In this document: in pieces, positions 34,378-43,180 of the stretch | Layout: the number at the start of each line of letters is the position of its first letter | Position numbering within the stretch: the stretch's first letter is position 1 | NCBI RefSeq assembly: GCF_900168015.1 | Contig: NZ_FUYR01000006.1 | Coordinates: 62,001-126,000, forward strand | DNA length: 64,000 nt | Direction: 5' to 3' | Origin: Daejeonella lutea | Lineage (GTDB): Bacteria; Bacteroidota; Bacteroidia; Sphingobacteriales; Sphingobacteriaceae | The notes under the pieces: generated by a model | Seen by the model: the letters and a program-made list of their open reading frames with translations, nothing else | Told to the model about the DNA's origin: nothing | The model's database searches: none | Made by a program: the position numbers and the translations under genes

Positions 34378-35553
34378 TTATACCTTTAACCGTATCCTTC
34401 TTTTTTCCATCAGCCCAACAAGTAAGATGACCGCAAACGCGAAAGCGAAAGAGCGGAATATCCCCCAGCCGCCGGTACTGAAAAAGGGTGGAAACCAGGT
34501 ATCAAAAAGGCCCATTACAGAATAAGCAAGATAGGGGATGAGATAACAGGTCAGGGTACTTGTTCCTGCCGGACTGATTGCCTTGAACCAGTTTTTCTGG
34601 CCTTTTACATCAATCAAATATATCAGCAACTCAAAAACAAGGATAGCCGTACCAATGCTGATAAGCACCCAGGCAGGCGTAGACCTGATCTTCGAAATGC
34701 CATCCGCAAATGGCCGTACAACATGGCCCGCGGCTAACGTCAATACGCCAAGTGCCGCAAAAACTCCCAACAGCTTCCTGTCCTGTCCCTTGCTGATGAT
34801 CTCAGAATAAAGCAGCGAAATCACCGCACCAGCCATAATTAGAGATACCGACGAGGCATCCCCGATCAGCCAGATATCCACATTTAGTTGATCCATATGT
34901 TTCAAAATATTGATCCCCATGAAGATGATGAATGCAGCAATCACAGCATTCAAATTTCCTTTTACCAATAAAAATACAGTTGCACATACCAGATACGCCC
35001 ATCCGATGATACCAAGGATACCCCACCAGGATGGTCGGAGGCCGTGCAGCTTTTCAGCATCTCCTCCTTTAAAGATGGATGCCATCAGCATCAGGATGCC
35101 AACTCCGATTCCAATTAAAATGAACTTCTTCATCTTATCCATAGTTTCAGGATAATCCAGCCAGATCAGGAAAAAACTGATGGTAACGAGGATCACATAC
35201 CAGCTATATGACAGCCCTGCAGCTTCGGCATTGTAACTACCAAAATTTACATGGAAGAAGCCCATAATGATCAGTGCCGCCGATCTCAACAGAATGTAAG
35301 CAGCAATATTCAGGAAGGATTCGCCCTTCTTCATTTTATTTTGTAAGGCGAAGGGTAGCGACAATCCTACAATAAACAAAAAGGTAGGGAATATGGTATC
35401 GGCAAAACCCATCCCGTCATCTTTACCAGAAACATGCTCTATCCATTCCGGGATATTCTTTACTCCACTTACATCATTCACAAAGATCATCAGGAGCATA
35501 GTTATGGCCCTGAACACATCGATGGACAATAGACGATTTGGTAATTGCTTCAT
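34378..35553 (-). CDS. NagX/HGSNAT-like membrane acyltransferase (DUF5009 type), copy 2
   Basis: This 391-residue polytopic membrane protein opens RLLSIDVFRAITMLLMIFVND and continues GFADTIFPTFLFIVGLSLPF, collinear with the copy at 8684-9928. About ten hydrophobic segments are visible, with the PSWWGILGIIGWAYL and AISPAGTSTLTCYLIPYL segments shared by both copies. The predicted role is acyl (probably acetyl) transfer to an amino sugar across the inner membrane, by analogy with HGSNAT; this is inference. It sits 23 bp after the GH9 gene and before the ThuA array. Confidence 0.78.
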   Translation of the reverse strand: MKQLPNRLLSIDVFRAITMLLMIFVNDVSGVKNIPEWIEHVSGKDDGMGFADTIFPTFLFIVGLSLPFALQNKMKKGESFLNIAAYILLRSAALIIMGFFHVNFGSYNAEAAGLSYSWYVILVTISFFLIWLDYPETMDKMKKFILIGIGVGILMLMASIFKGGDAEKLHGLRPSWWGILGIIGWAYLVCATVFLLVKGNLNAVIAAFIIFMGINILKHMDQLNVDIWLIGDASSVSLIMAGAVISLLYSEIISKGQDRKLLGVFAALGVLTLAAGHVVRPFADGISKIRSTPAWVLISIGTAILVFELLIYLIDVKGQKNWFKAISPAGTSTLTCYLIPYLAYSVMGLFDTWFPPFFSTGGWGIFRSFAFAFAVILLVGLMEKRRIRLKV

Positions 35554-35576
35554 TTCGACGGTTTAGAATGCGTTAT

Positions 35577-37352
35577 TTATTTAGAGGGTTCCTCTGCTAT
35601 TGCGGCTATTGCCTGAAGGAACCAAGCGGCATGCGGGATCCATTGTTCAGTCCATCGCCACTCATTTCCATCTGCATGCAGTTTAAAATCTATTCCGGAA
35701 CCGTCTCCGTTGCCATCCTTCCCGGTTATACCATTTGATATTCCCCCAGCCTGCGAGCCATGTCCAAATAATGCCGCCATATATGGGACATTATTCTTCC
35801 CAAAACCATACATAAAACACATAGCATAAGGATTTGATCCCAATACCCACGACAATTGCTGTGAGGCATATTCCGCGAGCGGAGCTTTCACTCCCCAATT
35901 GCCCTGTGCGGGATATACCAGCCGTCCGCCAACTAATGCAGCTGTTGCCAAAGAACCTAATCGTGCGTTTTCCCCCTGCCACCACCAGCCTGTCTCATTT
36001 TCATGGGGAATAAAAAATCCTTCTTTTATAGTACCCTTATGTTTGAATGTTTGCCGGGCATAACCGAAGGGATTGGCAACTTTATTAGTTACCGCCAGGT
36101 TGTAATCCAGAGCTTTCCTGATCACATTTAACGCAGCAGTACGTAAGGTTGCATCTTTTTCTTTTTTCAAATAACGCGACAATGCCACTACCGGCAAACC
36201 CGCATCAGAAGCATGAAAGTAAGGCCGGTCACCATCATCGGAACGGAAATATCCTTCCGGAGTCATCCTTGCTGTCAGATTTGCCGCACGCTTCCTGGCC
36301 TCATCGCGATAAAGCGGCTCGTCGGTTGCAATCCAGAGCTCAGTAGCCGCCATCAGAGCACAGTAATCATCGATGATATTATCCTTGCCGTCATCGGCAT
36401 ATTTGCTGTTATTAACTAGCAGATGTGCAAAGGCACGTTTGGCCCCATCCAAATATTGGTCTGCAGTAAATACGCCATTCTTCTTCCATTGAGAAATCCT
36501 GGCTAAAGAGGCAATAGCAATCCCGCCTCCTTCGCGGAAAGCACTCTGGTAATCTGTGGTAGTAACACTATTTGCCAGCAGTCCGACAATATCCCTTGCC
36601 GCCGGATCCTTTTTAAAATGACTGAAGATGATCATGTAGAAGTAATCATCAGACGACAAGGAACGCATCATGTAATCTGCTCCGTAAAGTGCTTCGTCTT
36701 TTATCGAATCCTGGATCCCCAGAGATGTCAGCATCTTTGGTATTGCCTCCGTAGTATTGATCAATGACCAGGTAACAAGCGGGATCTGCTGCGGCGACAT
36801 AAAATTGGCATAGGCCAGATGTGAGAAATACTTACTGATATCACCCGATGCATCTGCCCATCCCCCGCGCATATCCACTTCCTTAGTGCTGCCTTTAGGT
36901 TTAATCTTGATATCTGCCCCAAGCTCCTCCGGAGTATTTGCCCGTTGCTTATTATAGTATCTTACAATGGCAGGCATTGTAAGCTTAGCCAATGCATTCT
37001 CATCGATTCTAAATTCTTCTGAAACGGTTTGAGTTCCATCAATCGATACGGCAATTTTATAATTTCCCGCTTTACTGTAGGATGAGAAATCTGCTTTGTG
37101 AAAAAACTTACCTGGAAACCAATCCCTGATTTCCATTGGCTCACCAAGCAACGCCGTATAGACCGCCTTCGAAGTTTGGGCATCTAGTAAGCTAAAGGAA
37201 ACCTTTGACTTATTCTCAGCGTCCAGCCTGACAACCGCCAGTTTCGGTCCGCGGCTATCAAAACCCACCTGGTTTGTAAAAATTGCAGTCTGCGCGAAAC
37301 CCATCACAGGGAATAGGAAAGTCAGAACAATGGACTTTATAAGTTTCTTCAT
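35577..37352 (-). CDS. secreted glycoside hydrolase family 9 protein
   Basis: This 591-residue protein has a signal peptide (MKKLIKSIVLTFLFPVMGFA). An ATG three codons upstream (37361) is an alternative start but spoils the signal n-region. An N-terminal Ig-like cellulase domain spans about 22-110 (AIFTNQVGFDSRGPKLAVV; WFPGKFFHKADFSSY). The (alpha/alpha)6 catalytic domain follows with DMRGGWADASGDISKYF, whose two Asp residues match the GH9 nucleophile-water pair. The C-terminus has QLSWVLGSNPYAMCFMYGFG and NEWRWTEQW, where the catalytic Glu is expected. GH9 includes endoglucanases and exo-beta-glucosaminidases; the linked amino-sugar genes make the latter worth testing. It is the first gene of the minus-strand run. 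Confidence 0.84.
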   Translation of the reverse strand: MKKLIKSIVLTFLFPVMGFAQTAIFTNQVGFDSRGPKLAVVRLDAENKSKVSFSLLDAQTSKAVYTALLGEPMEIRDWFPGKFFHKADFSSYSKAGNYKIAVSIDGTQTVSEEFRIDENALAKLTMPAIVRYYNKQRANTPEELGADIKIKPKGSTKEVDMRGGWADASGDISKYFSHLAYANFMSPQQIPLVTWSLINTTEAIPKMLTSLGIQDSIKDEALYGADYMMRSLSSDDYFYMIIFSHFKKDPAARDIVGLLANSVTTTDYQSAFREGGGIAIASLARISQWKKNGVFTADQYLDGAKRAFAHLLVNNSKYADDGKDNIIDDYCALMAATELWIATDEPLYRDEARKRAANLTARMTPEGYFRSDDGDRPYFHASDAGLPVVALSRYLKKEKDATLRTAALNVIRKALDYNLAVTNKVANPFGYARQTFKHKGTIKEGFFIPHENETGWWWQGENARLGSLATAALVGGRLVYPAQGNWGVKAPLAEYASQQLSWVLGSNPYAMCFMYGFGKNNVPYMAALFGHGSQAGGISNGITGKDGNGDGSGIDFKLHADGNEWRWTEQWIPHAAWFLQAIAAIAEEPSK

Positions 37353-37737
37353 AGCGGTCATTTAATTCTTCCCTCAAAAGTTAATTAGTTAGCCTTATGT
37401 AAATCTCTTATTAAAGAGCATTCGATGCTATTTTTGAGGCACTACATTACCACTACAAAGTCCAGCACTTTTTAAAGAAGTTCCAGAATCAATCATCTCT
37501 TCGGCAGCTTCGTGCTCCTTCGCCAGAAGTATACCTCTGTTGAATCTAAAAACAGCATGAAAACAGCAAGATTCAGCTTTATCCGATAACACACGCTCAA
37601 CACAGTGATGGTACTGAGATCACACTGAGATCACACTGAGATGAGCCTCAAATTGAGAGGTCGAAACACTATTGATTTTGCGATATTTTGCTGTTCTACT
37701 CTGATATTAAATTCTCCATGCTGTTTTGCCGCAAGCT
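37353..37737. other. intergenic region between nagB-like and GH9 genes
   Basis: This 385-bp spacer should hold the promoter of the GH9-to-gnd run, but no exact TTTG-N19-TAnnTTTG was found on the minus strand. It contains two and a half copies of an 11-base tandem repeat (actgagatcac, 37613-37642). A GTG-started minus-strand frame of 54 codons (37592-37428) has no recognised similarity and is not called. Confidence 0.4.
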
Positions 37738-38493
37738 TTATTTAGAATATTTCGCTCTGGCCCAGTCCGGAATCCCTTTGCCCGCATCTGCATCAAGCAG
37801 AATTTCACAGTTAGGATGCATCTGAACAATCGAAGCAGGAATATCTATTGTGACTGGACCCATAATGGCTTGCTCGACGATGTCTGCTTTATGTGCACCC
37901 TTTGCTATGAGGATAAGCTTGCGGGTATGCATGATATTCTTAATGCCTCGTGTAAGTCCGCCTAACTCTATATTTTCGGGCACCTGCGTTTCTCTTCTCA
38001 CCCGGGCCTCAAAGTCAGGATCCATCGGCGATACCCAGGTTTCACTTTCAAAGGGAGTACCTGGCTGGTTAATGCCTATATGCCCGTTACTTCCAATCCC
38101 CAGCATTTGTAGATCTGCACCACCACGCTCGGCTAAACGCTCTTCAAATAAGCGGCTCTCTGCTTCAAAATCATCAGATAATGTTGGAGGCATAATAAAA
38201 TTTTCATCGGGAATTCCGAGGGGTCCCGCAATCTGGTTGACGATCATGGTATAACAGCTGCCCGCATAATCCCGCGATAGATTTGTTAACTCATCGACGT
38301 TGAACAATGTAATTTTTGATACATCAAAAGGATACTCAGCGTATATTTTTGAAACAATTGCATGCATATCTATCGTTGTCTGACCGGTCGACAGCCCTAT
38401 CACAGCGTTAGGCTTTTCGAGCATCTGTGCGATGATCCGCCATGCTGCAGTAACATTAAATTCGTGCTCGTTCTTTGTAATGGTGATCTTCAT
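37738..38493 (-). CDS. glucosamine-6-phosphate deaminase-like enzyme (NagB/AgaI family)
   Basis: This 251-residue cytoplasmic enzyme of the NagB family converts an amino-hexose-6-phosphate to ketose-6-phosphate and ammonia. Asp67 in FNVDELTN matches the ring-opening/enolisation Asp. The active-site loop is GIGSNGHIGINQPGTPF: His138 is kept and the Asn at 136 is as in Bacillus-type NagB. The position that is Glu in NagB proteins (FNEP) is Gln143 here, codon CAG. This may shift rate or substrate, for example toward galactosamine-6-phosphate. It is last in the PTS cluster, 15 bp after HPr. No NagA deacetylase gene is present, so an unacetylated amino sugar is the likely substrate. Confidence 0.85.
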   Translation of the reverse strand: MKITITKNEHEFNVTAAWRIIAQMLEKPNAVIGLSTGQTTIDMHAIVSKIYAEYPFDVSKITLFNVDELTNLSRDYAGSCYTMIVNQIAGPLGIPDENFIMPPTLSDDFEAESRLFEERLAERGGADLQMLGIGSNGHIGINQPGTPFESETWVSPMDPDFEARVRRETQVPENIELGGLTRGIKNIMHTRKLILIAKGAHKADIVEQAIMGPVTIDIPASIVQMHPNCEILLDADAGKGIPDWARAKYSK

Positions 38494-38508
38494 TATGATT
38501 TTAAAGGT

Positions 38509-38775
38509 TTAAAGGTTTTTTAATTGTTCTTGGAAGAATTGTTCAACAGCGGCAGCGGCTTCCTGCTCATCATGTCCTTCTATGATTAATGAGATTGAGT
38601 CACCATATTTCAGCGTGAGGCCGAGGACATTCAATAGGCTGTTGAGCTCTATCTGTTTATCATCCTTTTTGATCTGCATGGATGATTTGAATTTCTTAGC
38701 CAGCCGGACTAAGGTAGTTGCAGGACGGGCATGCAATCCGTCTGCTGATTGGATGGTGTATTCCTTAATTATCAT
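38509..38775 (-). CDS. HPr phosphocarrier protein
   Basis: This 88-residue cytoplasmic carrier passes phosphate from Enzyme I to the sugar-specific IIA. The active-site motif is ADGLHARPAT with His15. Ser46 in ELNSLLNVLG corresponds to the regulatory serine phosphorylated by HPr kinase in many bacteria. Length and motif order are typical. It lies 15 bp upstream of the deaminase and 90 bp downstream of the EI gene. Confidence 0.94.
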   Translation of the reverse strand: MIIKEYTIQSADGLHARPATTLVRLAKKFKSSMQIKKDDKQIELNSLLNVLGLTLKYGDSISLIIEGHDEQEAAAAVEQFFQEQLKNL

Positions 38776-38865
38776 GTATGTGATTTAGCTTATTATTCTC
38801 AAAAGTGATCCGCGAACGCATTGCGAACGATATAATAGATTTCAATCCCCTGAAAAGCTTTTTAA

Positions 38866-40584
38866 TTACCGCGCTCTGTTCTGTTCCTTCAGGTATTTGA
38901 CAATACTGTCCGAATCGGTCATTTCCATTACCCTTCCACATAATTCCTTTGCGTTCTCGATGTCTGTGTTAAGGATAATTTCCTTCACTTCAGATATTGA
39001 ACCTGCATTCATAGAAAGTTCCCGAAGTCCCATTCCCAGCAGAAGTTGAACAGCCAGCGGCTCAGAAGCCATTTCCCCACATATGCCAACATGGATATTG
39101 TTCTTTTCGGCCTGTTCAATCGTGTACTTTATAAGCCTGAGAACACCCGGGTTGAACGGATCGTACAGGTGTTCGATCTTTTCATTCATCCGGTCGACAG
39201 CAAGGGTATACTGACAAAGGTCATTAGTTCCTATACTGAAGAAATCAACTTCCTTTGCAAAAATGTCTGCCATGATAGCTGCCGAGGGTATTTCTATCAT
39301 GATACCCGTTTGAAGATTTTCATCGAAAGCTATGTTACCCGCCCTGAGGGATTCTTTGGCTTGTTCGAGCAGTTCCTTTGCTCGTCTCAGCTCGCTGATA
39401 TTTGATATCATTGGGAACATGATCTTGAAATTCCCGAATGCGCTTGCCCTGAGGATCGCTTTAAGCTGGGCAATGAAAAGATCGGGCTGATCAAGCGAGA
39501 TCCGTATCGCACGGTAACCCAAAAAAGGGTTTCGCTCCTTCGCTAAGCCTAGATATTTTATCTCTTTATCACCTCCAATGTCAATGGTCCTGACTACAAC
39601 AGGGCAGTTATTGGAGTTATCTGCAACCTTCTTATAAAAGGCAAATTGTTCGTCCTCTGAGGGCAAGGAGCTACGCCCCATGAATAGTATTTCAGTTCTG
39701 AAGAGCCCTACACCTTCTCCGCCATTGTCAAAAACGTTATTTAGACCCTCTGCATCCGAGATATTTCCCATAAGGGATATTTCAGTGCCGTCGACCGTTA
39801 CGGCAGAAACATCCATCAACGACTTCAAAGCTTCGGTCATCCTGATATGGTCGGTTCTCAAACGGATATACTCATTCAGACTCGCGTTATCAGGATTAAC
39901 CAGCACATAACCACTCTTCCCATCCAGAATTATTACATCATTATTTTTGATGAGACTCAGTCTGTCTCCGCATCCTACTACGGCCGGGATTCCCTTGGCT
40001 TTGGCGAGGATAGCGGTGTGTGATGTCCTGCTGCCAGCGCCTGTGGCAAAACCTATAACATGCTCCAGGTCCATCGTAATGGTATCCGAAGGAGAAATAT
40101 CTTCTGCGATAATGATAGTGTCCTTCTCCAGCGTAATTGCAGCACTATGAAATGAATTATTCAAGTGTTTTAGGATCCTGTAGCCTATGTCCTGAATATC
40201 TGCCGACCGCGCGCTCATGTACTCATCATCCATGTTCTTGAACATTTCAACAAGCTTATGTATCACCAGTATTAATGAATCATGTGCCGTGCTGTGATTG
40301 TTCTGGATCTTATCAAGTACATCGATCCTGATCTGCGGGTCACTCAAAAATTCAATCTGAGTTTCCAGTATCGCAATCTCCTCTTCCTGCAGTTTCAGAT
40401 CTTTATTCGAGATGATCAATTGCACTTCCTGTACAGATGTCGCCACCGCCTGATCGAACTTGGCAATCTCTGAGAATGTACCGGAGTCACTGCTTAGTAG
40501 TATACCCGTTAATGCATGCTCGCTCTTTTTAATAACGAACGCCTTGCCTATAGCTATTCCAGAAGAAACTCCTATTCCTTTCAT
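38866..40584 (-). CDS. ptsI: PTS Enzyme I (phosphoenolpyruvate-protein phosphotransferase)
   Basis: This 572-residue cytoplasmic enzyme takes phosphate from PEP and gives it to HPr. The phosphohistidine motif is TGAGSRTSHTAILAKAKGIP with His189, the same residue number as in E. coli. The PEP-binding C-terminal barrel shows GVGLFRTEILFMGR, EIPSAAIMADIFAKEVDFFSIG (the core EIPSAA and FSIGTNDLCQY), and the catalytic Cys in HVGICGEMASEP. Full length and all key residues present, so it should be active. It lies 7 bp downstream of the IIC-IID gene. Confidence 0.96.
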   Translation of the reverse strand: MKGIGVSSGIAIGKAFVIKKSEHALTGILLSSDSGTFSEIAKFDQAVATSVQEVQLIISNKDLKLQEEEIAILETQIEFLSDPQIRIDVLDKIQNNHSTAHDSLILVIHKLVEMFKNMDDEYMSARSADIQDIGYRILKHLNNSFHSAAITLEKDTIIIAEDISPSDTITMDLEHVIGFATGAGSRTSHTAILAKAKGIPAVVGCGDRLSLIKNNDVIILDGKSGYVLVNPDNASLNEYIRLRTDHIRMTEALKSLMDVSAVTVDGTEISLMGNISDAEGLNNVFDNGGEGVGLFRTEILFMGRSSLPSEDEQFAFYKKVADNSNNCPVVVRTIDIGGDKEIKYLGLAKERNPFLGYRAIRISLDQPDLFIAQLKAILRASAFGNFKIMFPMISNISELRRAKELLEQAKESLRAGNIAFDENLQTGIMIEIPSAAIMADIFAKEVDFFSIGTNDLCQYTLAVDRMNEKIEHLYDPFNPGVLRLIKYTIEQAEKNNIHVGICGEMASEPLAVQLLLGMGLRELSMNAGSISEVKEIILNTDIENAKELCGRVMEMTDSDSIVKYLKEQNRAR

Positions 40585-40591
40585 ATCATTT

Positions 40592-42163
40592 CTACGTTAA
40601 GATATGAAATATACTTCCTAGAAATCCAAAAAGAAGCAGTCCAAACAGCAGATATGTCGTTTTAACATTCCTCCGCACCAGGTAATAAACAAAAAACGTC
40701 AGGGCAAGCGGCAGGATATTTGGAACTATCTGATCGAGGATACCTTGTAACTTGACTACCGAGCCACCAGCACCTAAGGCCAAAGGAGTTTTGATTGACA
40801 TCAGCAGCGCAGGCATAGCACCGACTACCATTAATCCAAGGATCGATGCCCCGAAGGTAAGCTTGTCCATCACATTGCTCTGCGACAATTTCTGCAGGAA
40901 TTTATTTCCCTGATTATAGCCGATAAAAGTTAAATTATATCTCAGCACAAGATGGGGCACATTGAATATTAGAAGGAACAGAATTGGTCCCAGGATATTC
41001 CCCTCTAAAGCCAGCGACGTTCCAACCCCAGCAGCGATAACTTTTAATGTTCCCCAGAACAAAGAATCAAATACCCCGGCCAATGGACCCATTAAACCCA
41101 TTTTGACGGCATTAATAGATTCAGAGTCGAAATTATCGTCTTTACTGTTCTGCTCCTCCATTGCTGCGGTCATGCCAAGGATCAGCGTAGAGCCATGTGG
41201 GGCCGTATTGAAGAACTGCAAGTGCCTTTTGAGGGCAATTCTCATTGCATCCTGTTTTGGGTAAAGCCGTTTGAGGATGGGTAGTATAGAAAATGCAAAG
41301 CCGGTATTCTGCCATGTTTCAAAGTTAAAGTTTGCTTCCAGGGCCATCGATCTGAAGAAAACATTTCTTATATCACCCCTCGTAACTTTTGATGCTGACT
41401 TTCCCGACGCACTATCTTTGGGAGGTGCTGATTGTTCATCTTCTTTATGCGTGATACTTGTAATAATTAGGGCAGTTATCACACCCAGTGCACCAATCGC
41501 TATCATTGGCAGTTTAAGGTAACTGCTAAGAACAAATCCCAGAAAAAAATAGGGGGCAACCTTCTTATTAAACATCAGATTCATTAGCAAGGCAAAGCCG
41601 AGCGCAGGAAGCATGTTTCCTGCGACCCCTAAACCTTCATGCACCCAATCAGGGATAGATTCCAGAAAGCCTTTAATCACACCAGAGCCAAGCTGCAAAG
41701 ATAGATATGCGATTACACCCATCAACAGGGGCTTTAATAGTCCGGAGGCAATATGGAGTCGCTCGATCTTTCTATAGTTTCCTTCTTCTGCATATTGATT
41801 GAATTTCTTGTTGAATACTGGCCTGAAGACGAAAAGTCCGCTGATAACCATTTCTGCAAATATAGATATTGGCACTGCCAGTGCGAGTGCTATAGCTGGA
41901 CCCTGACCCGACATGATTGCAAAAGCCGTCCCGAGCACGCCGCCCGTAATGACATCAGGCGGAATAGCCGCACCCACCTTGATGTTCCCCATAAATATGA
42001 GCTCAAGTGTTGCGCCAATCACCACCCCCTGATTTACGTCGCCAAGAACAAGGCCAACAAGCGGTCCTAGCACAAGTGGCCTGCTGAGCAAGGTTGTGCC
42101 CAGAAAATCTTCCATGTGTCCAAACATGGCGATCAATGTGATTAGTATGTAGTTTACCTGCAA
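40592..42163 (-). CDS. PTS mannose-family IIC-IID fusion permease
   Basis: This 523-residue membrane protein joins two PTS subunits that are usually separate. Residues 1 to about 238 are IIC (GPLVGLVLGDVNQGVVIGATLE; short form GDVNQGVVIGATLELIFMG; PDVITGGVLGTAFA). Residues 239-260 are a polar Ser/Lys/Pro linker. Residues of about 261-523 are IID (FFRSMALEANFNFETWQNTGF, noted by its core ANFNFETWQNTGFAF; FNTAPHGSTLILGMTAAME; MGPLAGVFDSLFWGT). The frame is continuous with no internal start signal visible at the junction. Together with IIA and IIB upstream it forms a full mannose-family permease, importing and phosphorylating a hexose or amino sugar. Confidence 0.93.
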   Translation of the reverse strand: MQVNYILITLIAMFGHMEDFLGTTLLSRPLVLGPLVGLVLGDVNQGVVIGATLELIFMGNIKVGAAIPPDVITGGVLGTAFAIMSGQGPAIALALAVPISIFAEMVISGLFVFRPVFNKKFNQYAEEGNYRKIERLHIASGLLKPLLMGVIAYLSLQLGSGVIKGFLESIPDWVHEGLGVAGNMLPALGFALLMNLMFNKKVAPYFFLGFVLSSYLKLPMIAIGALGVITALIITSITHKEDEQSAPPKDSASGKSASKVTRGDIRNVFFRSMALEANFNFETWQNTGFAFSILPILKRLYPKQDAMRIALKRHLQFFNTAPHGSTLILGMTAAMEEQNSKDDNFDSESINAVKMGLMGPLAGVFDSLFWGTLKVIAAGVGTSLALEGNILGPILFLLIFNVPHLVLRYNLTFIGYNQGNKFLQKLSQSNVMDKLTFGASILGLMVVGAMPALLMSIKTPLALGAGGSVVKLQGILDQIVPNILPLALTFFVYYLVRRNVKTTYLLFGLLLFGFLGSIFHILT

Positions 42164-42202
42164 GTCTGCTTATTTTATAAATATGATCGGAAATGTCATG
42201 TG

Positions 42203-42673
42203 CTATACAAGGTCCATAAACATTTGCTTCTTGTCTCCCGGCACCTGACGCACCTCCAGCTCGATACCTTTATCCAGAAGTTTTTTACTTATTTCAATAT
42301 CGGCCTCAGTAACGGCCACAGCTTTAGAGATAAGTTTTGATCCTTCTTTACCGCGCAAGCCTCCGAAATTTATTGATGTGATCTCAGGTATTGCATCCGA
42401 CAAGGTTAAAGCATCCTGTACTGAATTTATGATAAGTAGCACACTGAGGCTCTCATTTTCTGGATTATTCAGAAACTCCGCAGTTTCATCAAGAGATTTG
42501 ATCAGCAGCTTCGCATTTGCCGGCTTGGCAAATCCTAAAGTCATTTTAAGAAAATCGTCCTTCGCCACTTTATCATTCGCAACGATCAAACAGTCTGCTG
42601 ACAGTGAAGGTGTCCAAACCAAAGCAACCTGACCATGAACTAGTCTGTCGTCAATCCGTGTTAGTTTAATCAT
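42203..42673 (-). CDS. PTS mannose/fructose/sorbose-family IIB
   Basis: This 156-residue cytoplasmic protein accepts phosphate from IIA and passes it to the incoming sugar. The motif LTRIDDRLVHGQVALVW carries the phosphorylated His13. The pattern DCLIVANDKVAKDDFLKMTL and the INFGGLRG motif are typical of the family. Its start overlaps the end of the IIA gene by 8 bp, so translation is coupled, and the IIC-IID gene follows after 39 bp. Confidence 0.94.
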   Translation of the reverse strand: MIKLTRIDDRLVHGQVALVWTPSLSADCLIVANDKVAKDDFLKMTLGFAKPANAKLLIKSLDETAEFLNNPENESLSVLLIINSVQDALTLSDAIPEITSINFGGLRGKEGSKLISKAVAVTEADIEISKKLLDKGIELEVRQVPGDKKQMFMDLV

Positions 42674-43094
42674 GATTCAATTTTTCCTTACTCGAGTTAA
42701 TCATCCGGTTAACATACGCCATTTGCGATTTTGCGTTATTTACCGCACTTTCTATTACTGCAGCAATCGGGGCTTCCGCATCTGAGAGTAAAACCTCAAT
42801 TATTAATGCCAGATTAAACCCAGCCACCAGATGAACATTGTCATTTCCGGTAAAAACTGCCATTTGATTTGTCACGCTGCCACCCAGAAGATCAGTGAAG
42901 ATAATAAGTTCATCCTCATTGCCGAGCGTATTCATCACCTCATTTACCTCTTCCTCAATGGATTTATTTTCAGCCAGATAAGCTTCTATCAAGAAAACAT
43001 TGTCCATTTCACCGACTATAATATCCAGCGACGATTTTATCCCGCTCGCCAGGCTACCATGTGATGCAATCAAAAACTTACGCGTTCCGTTCAT
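42666..43094 (-). CDS. PTS mannose-family IIA
   Basis: This 142-residue cytoplasmic phosphocarrier has the active-site His12 in FLIASHGSLASGI, as in EIIA-Man. LIIFTDLLGGSVTNQM matches the conserved DLxGGSP-like loop, and AGFNLALIIEVLL follows. It is the first gene of the PTS cluster, with 193 bp to the next gene upstream, including an 11-copy heptamer array. No TAnnTTTG promoter was found in that gap, so either a non-consensus promoter or read-through from the LamG gene drives the operon. Confidence 0.93.
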   Translation of the reverse strand: MNGTRKFLIASHGSLASGIKSSLDIIVGEMDNVFLIEAYLAENKSIEEEVNEVMNTLGNEDELIIFTDLLGGSVTNQMAVFTGNDNVHLVAGFNLALIIEVLLSDAEAPIAAVIESAVNNAKSQMAYVNRMINSSKEKLNHD

Positions 43095-43180
43095 AGTTCA
43101 TTAATGCAAGCTGATAAATTGATAATAGGCAATTGACAATCCACATTATCATTAAAAAATCCTAACTTATACAGTTTCCA

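Noticed and set aside
37428-37592. 54-codon GTG-started minus-strand frame with a charged helix-like stretch
   Set aside because: No similarity is recognised and the upstream frame runs into the 11-base repeat. It could be a gene remnant, but nothing supports translation.
22801-43094. Canonical polysaccharide utilization locus or CRISPR/phage island
   Set aside because: No SusC/SusD pair, integrase, transposase, cas gene or spaced direct-repeat array was found.
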